A stretch of DNA of 5,776 bases from JAKOQB01 sp036824465. Its GTDB lineage: Bacteria > Pseudomonadota > Gammaproteobacteria > Burkholderiales > Burkholderiaceae_F. Positions 1 through 5,340 of this stretch are shown here, in pieces. The position numbers and the translations under genes were made by a program. The notes beneath the pieces were generated by a model that was not told the origin of the DNA, made no database searches, and saw only the letters and a program-made list of their open reading frames with translations. How positions within the stretch are numbered: the first letter of the stretch is position 1; each line of letters opens with the position of its first letter. The DNA lies in NCBI GenBank assembly GCA_036824465.1, contig DAITAC010000166.1, forward strand, positions 1 through 5,776. Reading direction: 5' to 3'.

Positions 1-163
1 CCTGAACTCGCGTTTCCGCGAGCGGTTCGAGGCCAAGGGACGCTTTCGCGACTACCTGAAACCGGTCGCGACCGCGCTGATCACCGCACCCTACGCCGCG
101 TTGAGCGGAGCTGCGCACGGAATCGAAAACTCGCTGCTTGAGCAATCGCCATTAAATGGCTGA
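1..163 (+). CDS. glk: Glucokinase, C-terminal fragment (5' end outside window)
   Basis: This is the last 53 residues of a protein in the frame starting at base 2, ending in TGA at 161-163; the rest lies left of the window. It shows the motif FRERFEAKGRFRDYLKPV followed by a segment ending in PYAALSGAAHG. Proteobacterial glucokinases (ATP-dependent, Glk family) typically end with a 'F..KGR.RDY' helix and a 'LLGAA/LxGAA' strand, so the assignment rests on this C-terminal signature. The enzyme phosphorylates glucose to glucose-6-phosphate in the cytoplasm. The maltoporin gene follows 143 bp downstream on the same strand, which fits a maltodextrin-use cluster in which amylase products end as glucose. 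The ATP-binding and substrate sites are not in the window, so activity cannot be judged. The main alternative is another ROK/Glk-type sugar kinase. Confidence 0.8.
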   Translation, partial: LNSRFRERFEAKGRFRDYLKPVATALITAPYAALSGAAHGIENSLLEQSPLNG

Positions 164-173
164 CGTATTTTTC

Positions 174-181
174 CAACGTTG
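174..181. promoter_or_regulatory. Candidate LacI-family operator core upstream of lamB
   Basis: The perfect 8-bp palindrome CAACGTTG, centred on CpG, sits in AT-richer flanks (TATTTTTC before, TTTCC after) just after the glk stop and about 125 bp before the lamB start. LacI-family regulators of maltose genes in several proteobacteria (MalR/MalI types) use operators with an AACGTT centre, usually with longer symmetrical arms such as TGAC...GTCA. Here the symmetry stops at 8 bp, so the match is partial. An 8-bp palindrome can occur by chance. The position is the main support. Confidence 0.3.
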
Positions 182-224
182 TTTCCACGCCGTCGCCGAA
201 TGTGCGATGGTCAACCTAGTGGCG

Positions 225-242
225 GCCGAGAAATTGCTCGGC
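225..242 (+). other. Short hairpin in the lamB leader
   Basis: GCCGAG (225-230) and CTCGGC (237-242) form a perfect 6-bp stem around the 6-base loop AAATTG. No T-tract follows, so it is not a terminator by itself. With the next hairpin (260-279) it makes two stem-loops in the leader between glk and lamB. The role is unknown; transcript stabilisation or part of an attenuator are possibilities. Confidence 0.35.
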
Positions 243-259
243 GCGCGCTTTCCCGGGTC

Positions 260-292
260 GGTCCTCTTCGGCGGGGACCATTTTCTCTCTCT
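260..292 (+). terminator. Weak intrinsic terminator or attenuator before lamB
   Basis: GGTCCTC (260-266) pairs with GCGGGGACC (last seven bases 273-279), giving seven base pairs with one G-U, around a 6-base loop. ATTTTCTCTCTCT follows directly. The pyrimidine-rich, U-interrupted tail is weaker than a run of U. It could end some glucokinase transcripts or reduce read-through into lamB, whose Shine-Dalgarno begins just 3 bases after the tail. If glk and lamB are co-transcribed, this would set their ratio. An mRNA-stabilising hairpin is equally possible. Confidence 0.4.
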
Positions 293-294
293 GT

Positions 295-302
295 AAAGGA
301 GA
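295..302 (+). promoter_or_regulatory. Ribosome binding site of lamB
   Basis: AAAGGAGA, a near-ideal Shine-Dalgarno sequence, lies with GGAG five bases before the ATG at 307. It fixes the maltoporin start and suggests strong translation, as expected for an abundant porin. Confidence 0.8.
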
Positions 303-306
303 CATC

Positions 307-1536
307 ATGCAAGCAAGAAGACTGAAACTGTTGCCAATTGCGGCTGCAGTGGTCGGCATGAGCATTGCGGCCAGTTCGGCGCAGGCGCTCGAGTTCCACG
401 GGTATTTACGCAGCGGCATCGGGTGGAGCGACAAGAAGGGTGGACAAACCTGTGTCAGCTTGCCGGGCGTCCAGGGCAACGGCAACTTCCGCCTCGGCAA
501 CGAATGCTCAACCTATGGCGAGGCGCAGTTTGACCACAACCTCTACGACGGCAAGGATGGTGTCAAGTTCGACTACCACCTGATGCTCGGCTACAACGCG
601 GCGCAGCAGCAAGACTTCGAAAATATTGGCGATTCGATCGCCCTGCGACAGAACTGGGTCGAAGCGAGGAACTTACCCTTCCTGAACGGCGGCGCCGCAT
701 GGATCGGCAAGCGCTACTACCAGCGCCATGACGTCCACATCACCGACTTCTTCTACTGGGCGAACACCGGTCCGGGCGCTGGCGTTGAAAAATTCAAGCT
801 CGGTATGGGCGACACGACGGGCTCCTTCGCGATCTTTCGCAGCAATGGCTTTGCCAACGGCAATCCGAACAACAACGCGACCACGAGGTGGGATGCGCGG
901 GTTCACGACATCAACCTCGGTGCCGCCGGATCGCTTGAGGTGGGTCTGCAATTCAACACGGCCGACACGAAAGTCGCCAACGCGAAGGACGGCACCGCGG
1001 TAACGGCCGAGTGGTCGCTGCCGCTGCTTGGCGGCGTCAACAAACTGTTCGCGACGTCGGGGACCGGATCCGCGAACGCTCCCAATCTTGCCTACCCGAA
1101 CAACACGCCGGGCAACCAGGACGGATCGTGGGGAATCCAAGACACGCTGCAATGGCAGGTCTCGCCGCAGTTTTCCGGCATGGCCGTGGCCGGCCATTGG
1201 GACTTCAAAAACAACTACAAGTGGGATTACCTGGGCGCACGCCCCGTCTACCACGTCAGCGACTACTTCAAGATCCAGGCGGAGATTGGAACCAACCGGA
1301 TCAAGGCCAATGGCGAGAATGTGACGCGGACACTCGACAAGTTTACGATTGCGCCGACGATCGTTGCCGGCCGTGGCTTCTGGACGCGTCCGGAACTGCG
1401 CTTCTATTACACCTACAACAAGTGGAACGACGCAGCCCGCGACAAGTGGGGCGGGGTTGCCGGTGGCACGAGCGGCCCGTGGGGCACCGGCACCAGCGGC
1501 AGCAACTACGGTTTCCAGGTCGAAGCCTGGTGGTAA
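307..1536 (+). CDS. lamB: Maltoporin (LamB family)
   Basis: A 409-residue outer-membrane trimeric porin that admits maltose and maltodextrins. Residues 1-27 are a signal peptide: basic start, hydrophobic core, then AQA before the mature end LEFHGYLRSGIGW, which matches E. coli LamB (VDFHGYARSGIGW). Other family marks are Cys49 and Cys67 (the loop-1 disulfide pair in LamB), GKRYYQRHDVHITDFFYW around residues 134-151 followed by GPGAG, and the terminus FQVEAWW, matching the MEIWW end of E. coli LamB. Of the 'greasy slide' aromatics, Tyr33 (mature Tyr6), Tyr70 (mature Tyr41) and the terminal Trp are kept, while the Trp74 position reads Phe104. The mature protein is about 382 residues against 421 in E. 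coli, consistent with shorter loops. A strong Shine-Dalgarno supports the start and a strong terminator follows, so it probably ends its transcript. A related disaccharide porin (ScrY-like) is less likely because the match at the mature N-terminus is so close. Confidence 0.95.
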   Translation: MQARRLKLLPIAAAVVGMSIAASSAQALEFHGYLRSGIGWSDKKGGQTCVSLPGVQGNGNFRLGNECSTYGEAQFDHNLYDGKDGVKFDYHLMLGYNAAQQQDFENIGDSIALRQNWVEARNLPFLNGGAAWIGKRYYQRHDVHITDFFYWANTGPGAGVEKFKLGMGDTTGSFAIFRSNGFANGNPNNNATTRWDARVHDINLGAAGSLEVGLQFNTADTKVANAKDGTAVTAEWSLPLLGGVNKLFATSGTGSANAPNLAYPNNTPGNQDGSWGIQDTLQWQVSPQFSGMAVAGHWDFKNNYKWDYLGARPVYHVSDYFKIQAEIGTNRIKANGENVTRTLDKFTIAPTIVAGRGFWTRPELRFYYTYNKWNDAARDKWGGVAGGTSGPWGTGTSGSNYGFQVEAWW

Positions 1537-1584
1537 GCAGACGAGGCCAAGTGCCTCATGATAAGAGTATCTCCAAGCAATTTG

Positions 1585-1610
1585 AGCGCCGCGACAACGC
1601 GGCGCTTTTT
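1585..1610 (+). terminator. Rho-independent terminator after lamB
   Basis: AGCGCCGCG (1585-1593) and CGCGGCGCT (1598-1606) form a perfect 9-bp, GC-rich stem with the 4-base loop ACAA, followed by TTTTT to 1610. It starts 48 bases after the lamB stop. This is a textbook intrinsic terminator and separates lamB from the TPR gene transcriptionally. Confidence 0.9.
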
Positions 1611-1627
1611 CTGCCTGCTATGGTGCG

Positions 1628-1656
1628 TTGGCGATGCGGTAGATTTGACTCATAAA
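1628..1656 (+). promoter_or_regulatory. Candidate sigma-70 promoter for the TPR-DUF6445 gene
   Basis: TTGGCG (1628-1633) and CATAAA (1651-1656) are separated by exactly 17 bases, each matching the -35/-10 consensus at four of six positions. The site lies just downstream of the lamB terminator, where a new promoter is needed. Transcription would begin near 1663, almost on the start codon, so the mRNA would have little or no leader. This is a visual match only. Confidence 0.35.
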
Positions 1657-1663
1657 GTGAACA

Positions 1664-3082
1664 TTGGAGATGGGGAAGGGCAGGAACCGCCTTACGCGAG
1701 CCGCGGAAAACCAGTCTGCGGCCAAGGTCGCGGATGCCACCGCCCTGCTTGCCGAAGGCAACGCCCTGCAGGCGCAGGGACGATGGCGGGAGGCCTTCCC
1801 TCTCTTTCAGCGCACACTCGCGCTGTCGCCCGGCGACGCCGACGCTCTGTTTGGGATGGGGTCCGCCAGCCTCGGACTCGGATCGACCGACCTTGCGCTC
1901 GGCCTGCTGCGGATGGCCGCCGCGAGCCGCCCCGCCGAGGCTCGGTTCCGCATCGAGTACGGGCGCGCACTCGCCCAAACCGCGAGGTGGTGCGAGGCGG
2001 CCGATGAATTGCGTGCCGGCTGCGCGCTGACCCGCGACGCGACCGCGCTGCGCGACCTGGCCGCTGTGCTGGTTCGGACCGGTGAACTTGCCGAGGCGGA
2101 ACGACATTTCGCCGCGGCCGCAGAACTGATGCCGGAACGGGCCGACGTGCACGAGGCGCTTGCGCGATTGCAGTACCGGCGCAACGCGCTCGATGAGGCC
2201 GTCGCAAGCTACCGCCGCGCACGGGCGTCGCAGCCGGCGATCGAGACGCAGTTGAACATCGGCTTCGTTCGCCACCCGCCTGCGCCGATGCAATCCGAAA
2301 CGCGTTCAAGTCAGGCTGCTGCGCTGCGGCCTGCGTGGCAAAGCATCCTGCGCGGAGCGGATGGCACCGACGGGCCGTCCGTTCGGCTCCAGGACGCTTC
2401 AGAACTGCGTCGTGCATGCGAAGAGCGCTCGCTGCTGATCTTCGACGAATTCCTGAACGATCCGGCTGCGCATCGAAAGCGGGCGCTCGAACTGGGTTAT
2501 GCAAGCGGCCTGGCTTCCGGGCCGGTGAATTTCCCGGGCGTGCAGACATCCGCGCAGGACGGCACCGCCATCCTGCAGCGCATCGCCGCAGCGCTCGGCC
2601 GCGATCTGAAGTGGGACTCGCCGGATAACGGCGCCTTTCGCATCAGCGCAGCGGCCGAAACGGCGCGCTGCGACATCCATGTCGACAGTGAGGAGCGGGA
2701 GAATATCTTTGCCGCCGTGCTGTACCTGAGCCTGCCCGAGCATTGCCAGGGTGGGACGAGTTTCTGGCGCCATCGCGAAACCGGCTGGGAGCGGCGTCCG
2801 TCCCGTGAACAACTGGCGGCGCAGGGCTATACGTCGTTCCGGGATTTCGAACGGCGCTGGATCCCGGTCGGCCGCCAGCGTGCGTTTACCGAGTTGCAGC
2901 AGGAGCGCGAGTCAGCCTGGGACTGCGTTTTTGAGGTGCCGATGCGGTTCAACCGGTTAATCGTCTATCGCAGCGATTTCTTCCACTCGATCAGTTCGCT
3001 GTTCGGCGACCACCCCTACAACGCGCGCCTGGTGCAGCTGTTCTATTTCGAGACAGTCGGCACGGCGAGCCCGGACTCCTGA
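1664..3082 (+). CDS. TPR-repeat protein with C-terminal DUF6445 / 2OG-Fe(II) oxygenase-like domain
   Basis: Up to 472 residues, with no signal peptide, so probably cytoplasmic. Residues about 24-194 form roughly five tetratricopeptide repeats (for example EGNALQAQGRWREAFPLFQR and the TGELAEAERHFAAAAELMP unit), which usually bind a protein partner. Residues about 254-465 resemble DUF6445, a 2-oxoglutarate/Fe(II)-dioxygenase-like fold: CDIHVD gives His339 and Asp341 (HxD), then AAVLYLSLPEHCQGGTSFWRH, then FFHS gives the distal His441, and NARLVQLF supplies Arg455, the usual 2-oxoglutarate carboxylate partner. The iron triad therefore appears intact. The substrate is unknown. From memory, DUF6445 proteins often lie near tryptophan-halogenase-like and SapC genes beside TonB receptors in alpha- and gammaproteobacteria; none is seen here. 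The start is unsure: an in-frame stop lies at 1658-1660, TTG at 1664 gives 472 residues, and ATG at 1670 gives 470. Neither has a well-placed Shine-Dalgarno. Numbering here is from 1664. Confidence 0.8.
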   Translation: MEMGKGRNRLTRAAENQSAAKVADATALLAEGNALQAQGRWREAFPLFQRTLALSPGDADALFGMGSASLGLGSTDLALGLLRMAAASRPAEARFRIEYGRALAQTARWCEAADELRAGCALTRDATALRDLAAVLVRTGELAEAERHFAAAAELMPERADVHEALARLQYRRNALDEAVASYRRARASQPAIETQLNIGFVRHPPAPMQSETRSSQAAALRPAWQSILRGADGTDGPSVRLQDASELRRACEERSLLIFDEFLNDPAAHRKRALELGYASGLASGPVNFPGVQTSAQDGTAILQRIAAALGRDLKWDSPDNGAFRISAAAETARCDIHVDSEERENIFAAVLYLSLPEHCQGGTSFWRHRETGWERRPSREQLAAQGYTSFRDFERRWIPVGRQRAFTELQQERESAWDCVFEVPMRFNRLIVYRSDFFHSISSLFGDHPYNARLVQLFYFETVGTASPDS

Positions 3083-3120
3083 CGCAAGCGCGATCCGTCC
3101 GCCTGCGCGCGAGGCATAAG

Positions 3121-3147
3121 AGACAAAGGGCGGCCCGATGGCCGCCC
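3121..3147 (-). terminator. Intrinsic terminator for the minus-strand amylase/PUD genes
   Basis: GGGCGGCC (3128-3135) and GGCCGCCC (3140-3147) make a perfect 8-bp stem with the 4-base loop CGAT. Read on the minus strand, the stem is followed by TTTGTCTCTT. It lies 28 bases past the PUD gene stop. On the plus strand no T-tract follows, so termination of the TPR gene here would be weaker. The repeat GCCCGATGG occurs at 3133-3141 and again at 3144-3152, overlapping the stem. Confidence 0.65.
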
Positions 3148-3155
3148 GATGGTCG

Positions 3156-3169
3156 AGTGACGCGTCACT
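3156..3169. repeat. Perfect 14-bp palindrome in the convergent intergenic region
   Basis: AGTGACGCGTCACT is fully self-complementary and lies 5 bases past the PUD gene stop, between that stop and the terminator hairpin. It could be a protein-binding site or extra 3' structure in the minus-strand mRNA. With no loop, it folds poorly as a single-strand hairpin. No second copy was noticed in the window. Function unknown. Confidence 0.45.
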
Positions 3170-3174
3170 GCGCC

Positions 3175-3663
3175 TTACTTGCGTGCTTTCATCGCCTCCT
3201 CGACCGTGAAGTAGATCGTGCAGTCGCCGGAGTTAATGAATGCCTGTCGGCCCTGCACCAGGAACCAGTTGGAATCCTTGGTGCAATCTTTGGCGTCGCC
3301 TTTGTGAATGATGTAATTGATCTTGCCATTGCGGAATTCATTAGCCTTCACCTGCCAGTACCCGCCGAAGCCATCCTTGCCCGTTGGTTTCATCGGGTTG
3401 GCCCATGAAATGTCCATGATCGGCATGTCAGACTTTGCTCGCGGTCCCGTGACTTTGCCGTCCTTGACCGGCTCGAAGGTCTCCCAGAAGTGCACACCCC
3501 AGCCCGTATAGTCTCCGTCAGGCCTGAAGTAGTGCAGAGAGATACTCCCCTCGGGCACCTTGGCGACTTCTGGCATCTGTGCCGAGGCGGTTGAAACGAA
3601 GGACACGAGGCCGGTAGCGAAACCGAGCGCTGCAACGACTGAAGACAGACTGCGACGATTCAT
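3175..3663 (-). CDS. Small secreted PUD/CBM41 starch-binding-domain protein
   Basis: A 162-residue protein. Residues 1-28 form a signal peptide (MNRRSLSSV, hydrophobic core, STASA before Gln29), so it is exported to the periplasm or beyond. Residues about 39-125 match the bacterial pullulanase-associated domain (PUD, CBM41): ISLHYFRPDGDYTGWGVHFW, then GFGGYWQV and INYIIHKGDAKD. In pullulanases this module binds alpha-glucans through surface tryptophans; candidates here are Trp55, Trp60 and Trp103. No catalytic domain is present, so the protein is essentially the binding module plus a short tail with Cys127 and Cys148, a possible disulfide pair. The ATG at 3661-3663 was chosen because AGGAG lies 7 bases upstream and the signal peptide begins there; a longer in-frame start at 3714 lacks both. 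It lies 84 bp downstream of the amylase on the same strand and is probably co-expressed. A role as polysaccharide-capture or amylase helper is inference. Confidence 0.85.
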   Translation of the reverse strand: MNRRSLSSVVAALGFATGLVSFVSTASAQMPEVAKVPEGSISLHYFRPDGDYTGWGVHFWETFEPVKDGKVTGPRAKSDMPIMDISWANPMKPTGKDGFGGYWQVKANEFRNGKINYIIHKGDAKDCTKDSNWFLVQGRQAFINSGDCTIYFTVEEAMKARK

Positions 3664-3670
3664 GTGATTT

Positions 3671-3675
3671 CTCCT
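3671..3675 (-). promoter_or_regulatory. Ribosome binding site of the PUD-protein gene
   Basis: On the minus strand the sequence reads TAAAGAGGAGAAATCACATG, placing AGGAG 7 bases before the ATG at 3663. It decides the start in favour of the 162-residue form and gives this gene independent translation, unlike the amylase upstream. Confidence 0.8.
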
Positions 3676-3747
3676 CTTTAGGAACAAAGACGGTTCAAAG
3701 CCGCCAGCCATCAACGCCGATCACGCGGTTTTCGCTGACCCGCAAGT

Positions 3748-5340
3748 TCATTGAATTCTTGCCCCACCATGCAACGCGACCGCACCGCGCGCCGGCACAC
3801 TGATTTGCGCACTGCCGTTGGCCGCGACGGAGACGACTGTTCCAGTGCAGATCGTGCCGTTCGGCTCACCACTGACGACGTCGCAATAACTGCCCGCGGG
3901 CAGGCTGGTCTGCACCGAGACATTCGACACCGCCGCGGTCTCCCGATTGAGCGCCACAAACGCGCGCCCACTGCGCGCAAAGGCAATCTGGTTCTGCGTC
4001 CCGAGGACTTGCCAGCTGGTCAGTGGTGCACCCGCTGCGAACTTCCTGAGCTGCACCATCCGGGCCACGGCTGCTCGCCGGTGTTCGCACACCCAGGTGC
4101 CGGCCCCAGCCACGCCGAGATTCGCCGTGCAGCGCGAATTTCCGTTTGCATCGAACGTCGACTGCGTATTGCCGCTCGCATCCGACGGCGGCCCGGCATC
4201 GCGGCCGCTCTGCGTGGTGCGATCGAACCCGTAGCTCGACATCACGCTGGGATAACCGGTCGGCTGTGCCAGCGTGTAGATGAGCGCCAGTTCATAGTTG
4301 GGGCCATCGCCGTAGTAGATGTTGCTGCCGCGCTGGTTGTCGTGATTGTCGGCAAATATCACGGCCTTGTCCGACGGCATCAGGACGCTGGCGACGGACT
4401 GCAATCCGGTAAGCGTTGCGCCATTGCGACCGAGAAAGGCATCACTGACGCGGTAGCCATACTGGAATTCGGTGATGTCGACTGCGCCGCCCGAAGCGTA
4501 GCCCGCGCCGAAGTACTGCTGCGCGGTGACTGCCTCGTCAGCGTTGTTGATCACCTCGAAGAACACATAAGGCAACGGGCGCGCGCCAGCCGCCGCTGCG
4601 TTGACGCGCGTGAGCATCGCCTCCAGATCTGTCGGTGCGATGTGCTTTGCAGCATCGATGCGAAATCCGCGCACACCGAGCTGGTTCAGCGTGATCAGGT
4701 AGTTGGCGATCTTGTCGCGCACGCCATTGTCTTCGGTCTTCAGGTCCGCAAGGCCGACGAGTTCGCAGTTCTGGACATTGCCCGCGTCCTGGTAGTTGCT
4801 GACGCTGCACAAGGAATGGAACTCCGCTGCCCCGTACGGCACCGCTGGATAGCTGTACTTGGTGAATGCGTCTCCCGCGCTGCCGCTGCCGCTCCCCGCG
4901 GTCATGTGGTTGATCACCGCGTCGGCATAAATGTCGACCCCAGCCGCACGGCAGCGATTGACCATGTCAGTGAACTCGGCCAGCGTGCCGGAGCGCGAAC
5001 GATCGAGCTTGTAACTCACCGTCTGGTAGCGCTGCCACCACGGATAATTGATACCGCTGCCCGCGGCGTTGGTGATCAGCGCGTGCTCGCCAGGGGGCGA
5101 GATCTGGACTGCCGCGAAACCACGAGGCCCAAGCCAGACTTCGCACTCGCGCGCGATATCGCTCCACCTCCACTCGAACAGGTGCACCATCGTTGCGCCG
5201 GAGGCCGCGAGCCCGGTCGGCCGGTAGGCCGGTGTCACCGGCGGCGGTGGCGCGGGCGAAGGCGATGCCGCGCCCCCACCTCCGCCACCACAGGCCACAA
5301 CCGTGGCAGCAGCGATCGCCACAGAGAAAAGCGGCCGCAT
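3748..5340 (-). CDS. Alpha-amylase lipoprotein, GH13 animal-type
   Basis: A 530-residue endo-acting alpha-amylase cleaving alpha-1,4 bonds of starch, glycogen or maltodextrins. Residues 1-17 form a lipoprotein signal ending VVAC (Cys17), followed by a Gly run and a Pro/Ala/Ser linker to about residue 37, so it is probably membrane-anchored. The catalytic barrel follows: DAVINH (140-145), nucleophile Asp229 in GFRIDAAKH, acid/base Glu262 in FFEVIN, and transition-state Asp334 in DNHDNQRG. Asn144 and His233 match calcium ligands of pig amylase. Cysteines pair as in animal enzymes: 66/130, 178/192, 404/418 and 486/498. Residues about 440-528 are the C-terminal beta-domain. Chloride ligands Arg227 and Asn332 are kept, but the pig Arg337 position is Ser365. 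The start shares one base with the stop of the MalS-like gene (TGATG) and lacks a clear Shine-Dalgarno, implying translational coupling. The exact GH13 subfamily (GH13_24/32-like) is not settled by eye. Confidence 0.95.
   Translation of the reverse strand: MRPLFSVAIAAATVVACGGGGGGAASPSPAPPPPVTPAYRPTGLAASGATMVHLFEWRWSDIARECEVWLGPRGFAAVQISPPGEHALITNAAGSGINYPWWQRYQTVSYKLDRSRSGTLAEFTDMVNRCRAAGVDIYADAVINHMTAGSGSGSAGDAFTKYSYPAVPYGAAEFHSLCSVSNYQDAGNVQNCELVGLADLKTEDNGVRDKIANYLITLNQLGVRGFRIDAAKHIAPTDLEAMLTRVNAAAAGARPLPYVFFEVINNADEAVTAQQYFGAGYASGGAVDITEFQYGYRVSDAFLGRNGATLTGLQSVASVLMPSDKAVIFADNHDNQRGSNIYYGDGPNYELALIYTLAQPTGYPSVMSSYGFDRTTQSGRDAGPPSDASGNTQSTFDANGNSRCTANLGVAGAGTWVCEHRRAAVARMVQLRKFAAGAPLTSWQVLGTQNQIAFARSGRAFVALNRETAAVSNVSVQTSLPAGSYCDVVSGEPNGTICTGTVVSVAANGSAQISVPARGAVALHGGARIQ

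Noticed and set aside
1543..1557. Small hairpin GAGGC/GCCTC just after the lamB stop
   Set aside because: A 5-bp stem with no T-tract. The much stronger terminator at 1585-1610 makes it unnecessary.
1011..1655. Plus-strand open frame (214 codons) overlapping the lamB 3' half
   Set aside because: It is out of frame with the maltoporin, runs through the terminator, and has Gln/Arg-rich low-information sequence typical of a shadow.
1556..2293. Minus-strand open frame (245 codons) opposite the TPR gene
   Set aside because: It overlaps the lamB terminator and the TPR repeats and shows no recognisable motif or ribosome binding site. The plus-strand frame has clear domains.
3664..3714. N-terminal extension of the PUD protein from an ATG at 3714
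   Set aside because: The extension would place 17 non-hydrophobic residues before a good signal peptide. The Shine-Dalgarno is placed for the ATG at 3663.
3664..3747. Terminator or promoter between the amylase and the PUD gene
   Set aside because: Only a 4-bp GCGG/CCGC pairing and poor -35/-10 matches were seen. Co-transcription is the simpler reading.
5240..5292. Gly-rich and Pro-rich codon runs after the amylase lipobox as a phase-variation tract
   Set aside because: The codons are mixed, with no homopolymer long enough or simple repeat uniform enough to suggest slippage. Poly-Gly after a lipoprotein Cys and a Pro/Ala linker are ordinary.
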